From: Acidobacteriota bacterium
Lineage (GTDB): Bacteria > Acidobacteriota > UBA4820 > DSQY01
DNA: 5,191 nucleotides
Assembly: GCA_022759065.1 (NCBI GenBank)
Contig: JAEMPZ010000026.1
Location: 1 to 5,191 of the forward strand
Direction of reading: 5' to 3'
In this document: in pieces, positions 5,190 to 5,191 of the stretch
How the letters are laid out: every line of letters starts with the position of its first letter
Position numbering within the stretch: position 1 is the first letter of the stretch
Program-made: the position numbers and the translations under genes
The notes under the pieces: model-generated
The model's database searches: none
Seen by the model: only the letters and a program-made list of their open reading frames with translations
Told to the model about the DNA's origin: nothing

Positions 5190-5191
5190 GG

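Overview
The window is one strand of ordinary bacterial chromosome. All six genes I accept lie on the minus strand, so they read right to left. The DNA is fairly G+C-rich, genes are tightly packed, and the three promoters I can see are housekeeping (sigma-70) type. Two proteins give a lineage hint: a zinc-ribbon/pseudopilin-like membrane protein and a multidomain DUF1573 exported protein. Together with heptanucleotide repeats between genes, they recall Acidobacteriota or a related environmental Gram-negative phylum. This assignment is an inference of modest confidence; the sequence contains no rRNA or other phylogenetic marker that settles it.

Right part (about 5191 to 2221): degenerate 7-bp tandem repeats run off the right edge. 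A sigma-70 promoter (5039-5067) then drives a four-gene operon: xseB (exonuclease VII small subunit), ispA (farnesyl-diphosphate-type prenyl synthase), tlyA (rRNA 2'-O-methyltransferase) and nadK (NAD kinase). Each of the three junctions is the same 4-base GTGA overlap, with a GTG start codon and a TGA stop, which implies translational coupling. The order matches the widespread xseA-xseB-ispA-dxs-tlyA-nadK-recN neighbourhood, but xseA, dxs and recN are not here.

Middle part (2220 to 939): an 84-base gap carries a promoter and strong ribosome binding site for a 378-residue secreted DUF1573 protein. This transcript ends at a clear rho-independent terminator (939-973).

Left part (935 to 1): a new promoter abuts the terminator and drives a 255-residue protein with a cytoplasmic zinc ribbon, a Pro/Ala linker, one membrane helix and a GspG-like extracytoplasmic domain. 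Its helix lacks the prepilin-peptidase site and Glu5. The last 115 bases are non-coding and hold a palindrome and a heptad-related inverted repeat.

The operon supplies core functions (DNA repair, isoprenoid chain elongation, ribosome modification, NADP supply) that are not one pathway. I see no defence system, mobile element, CRISPR array or RNA gene. The most distinctive items are the zinc-ribbon/pseudopilin fusion, the missing dxs, the run of identical GTGA junctions, and the heptad repeats on both flanks.
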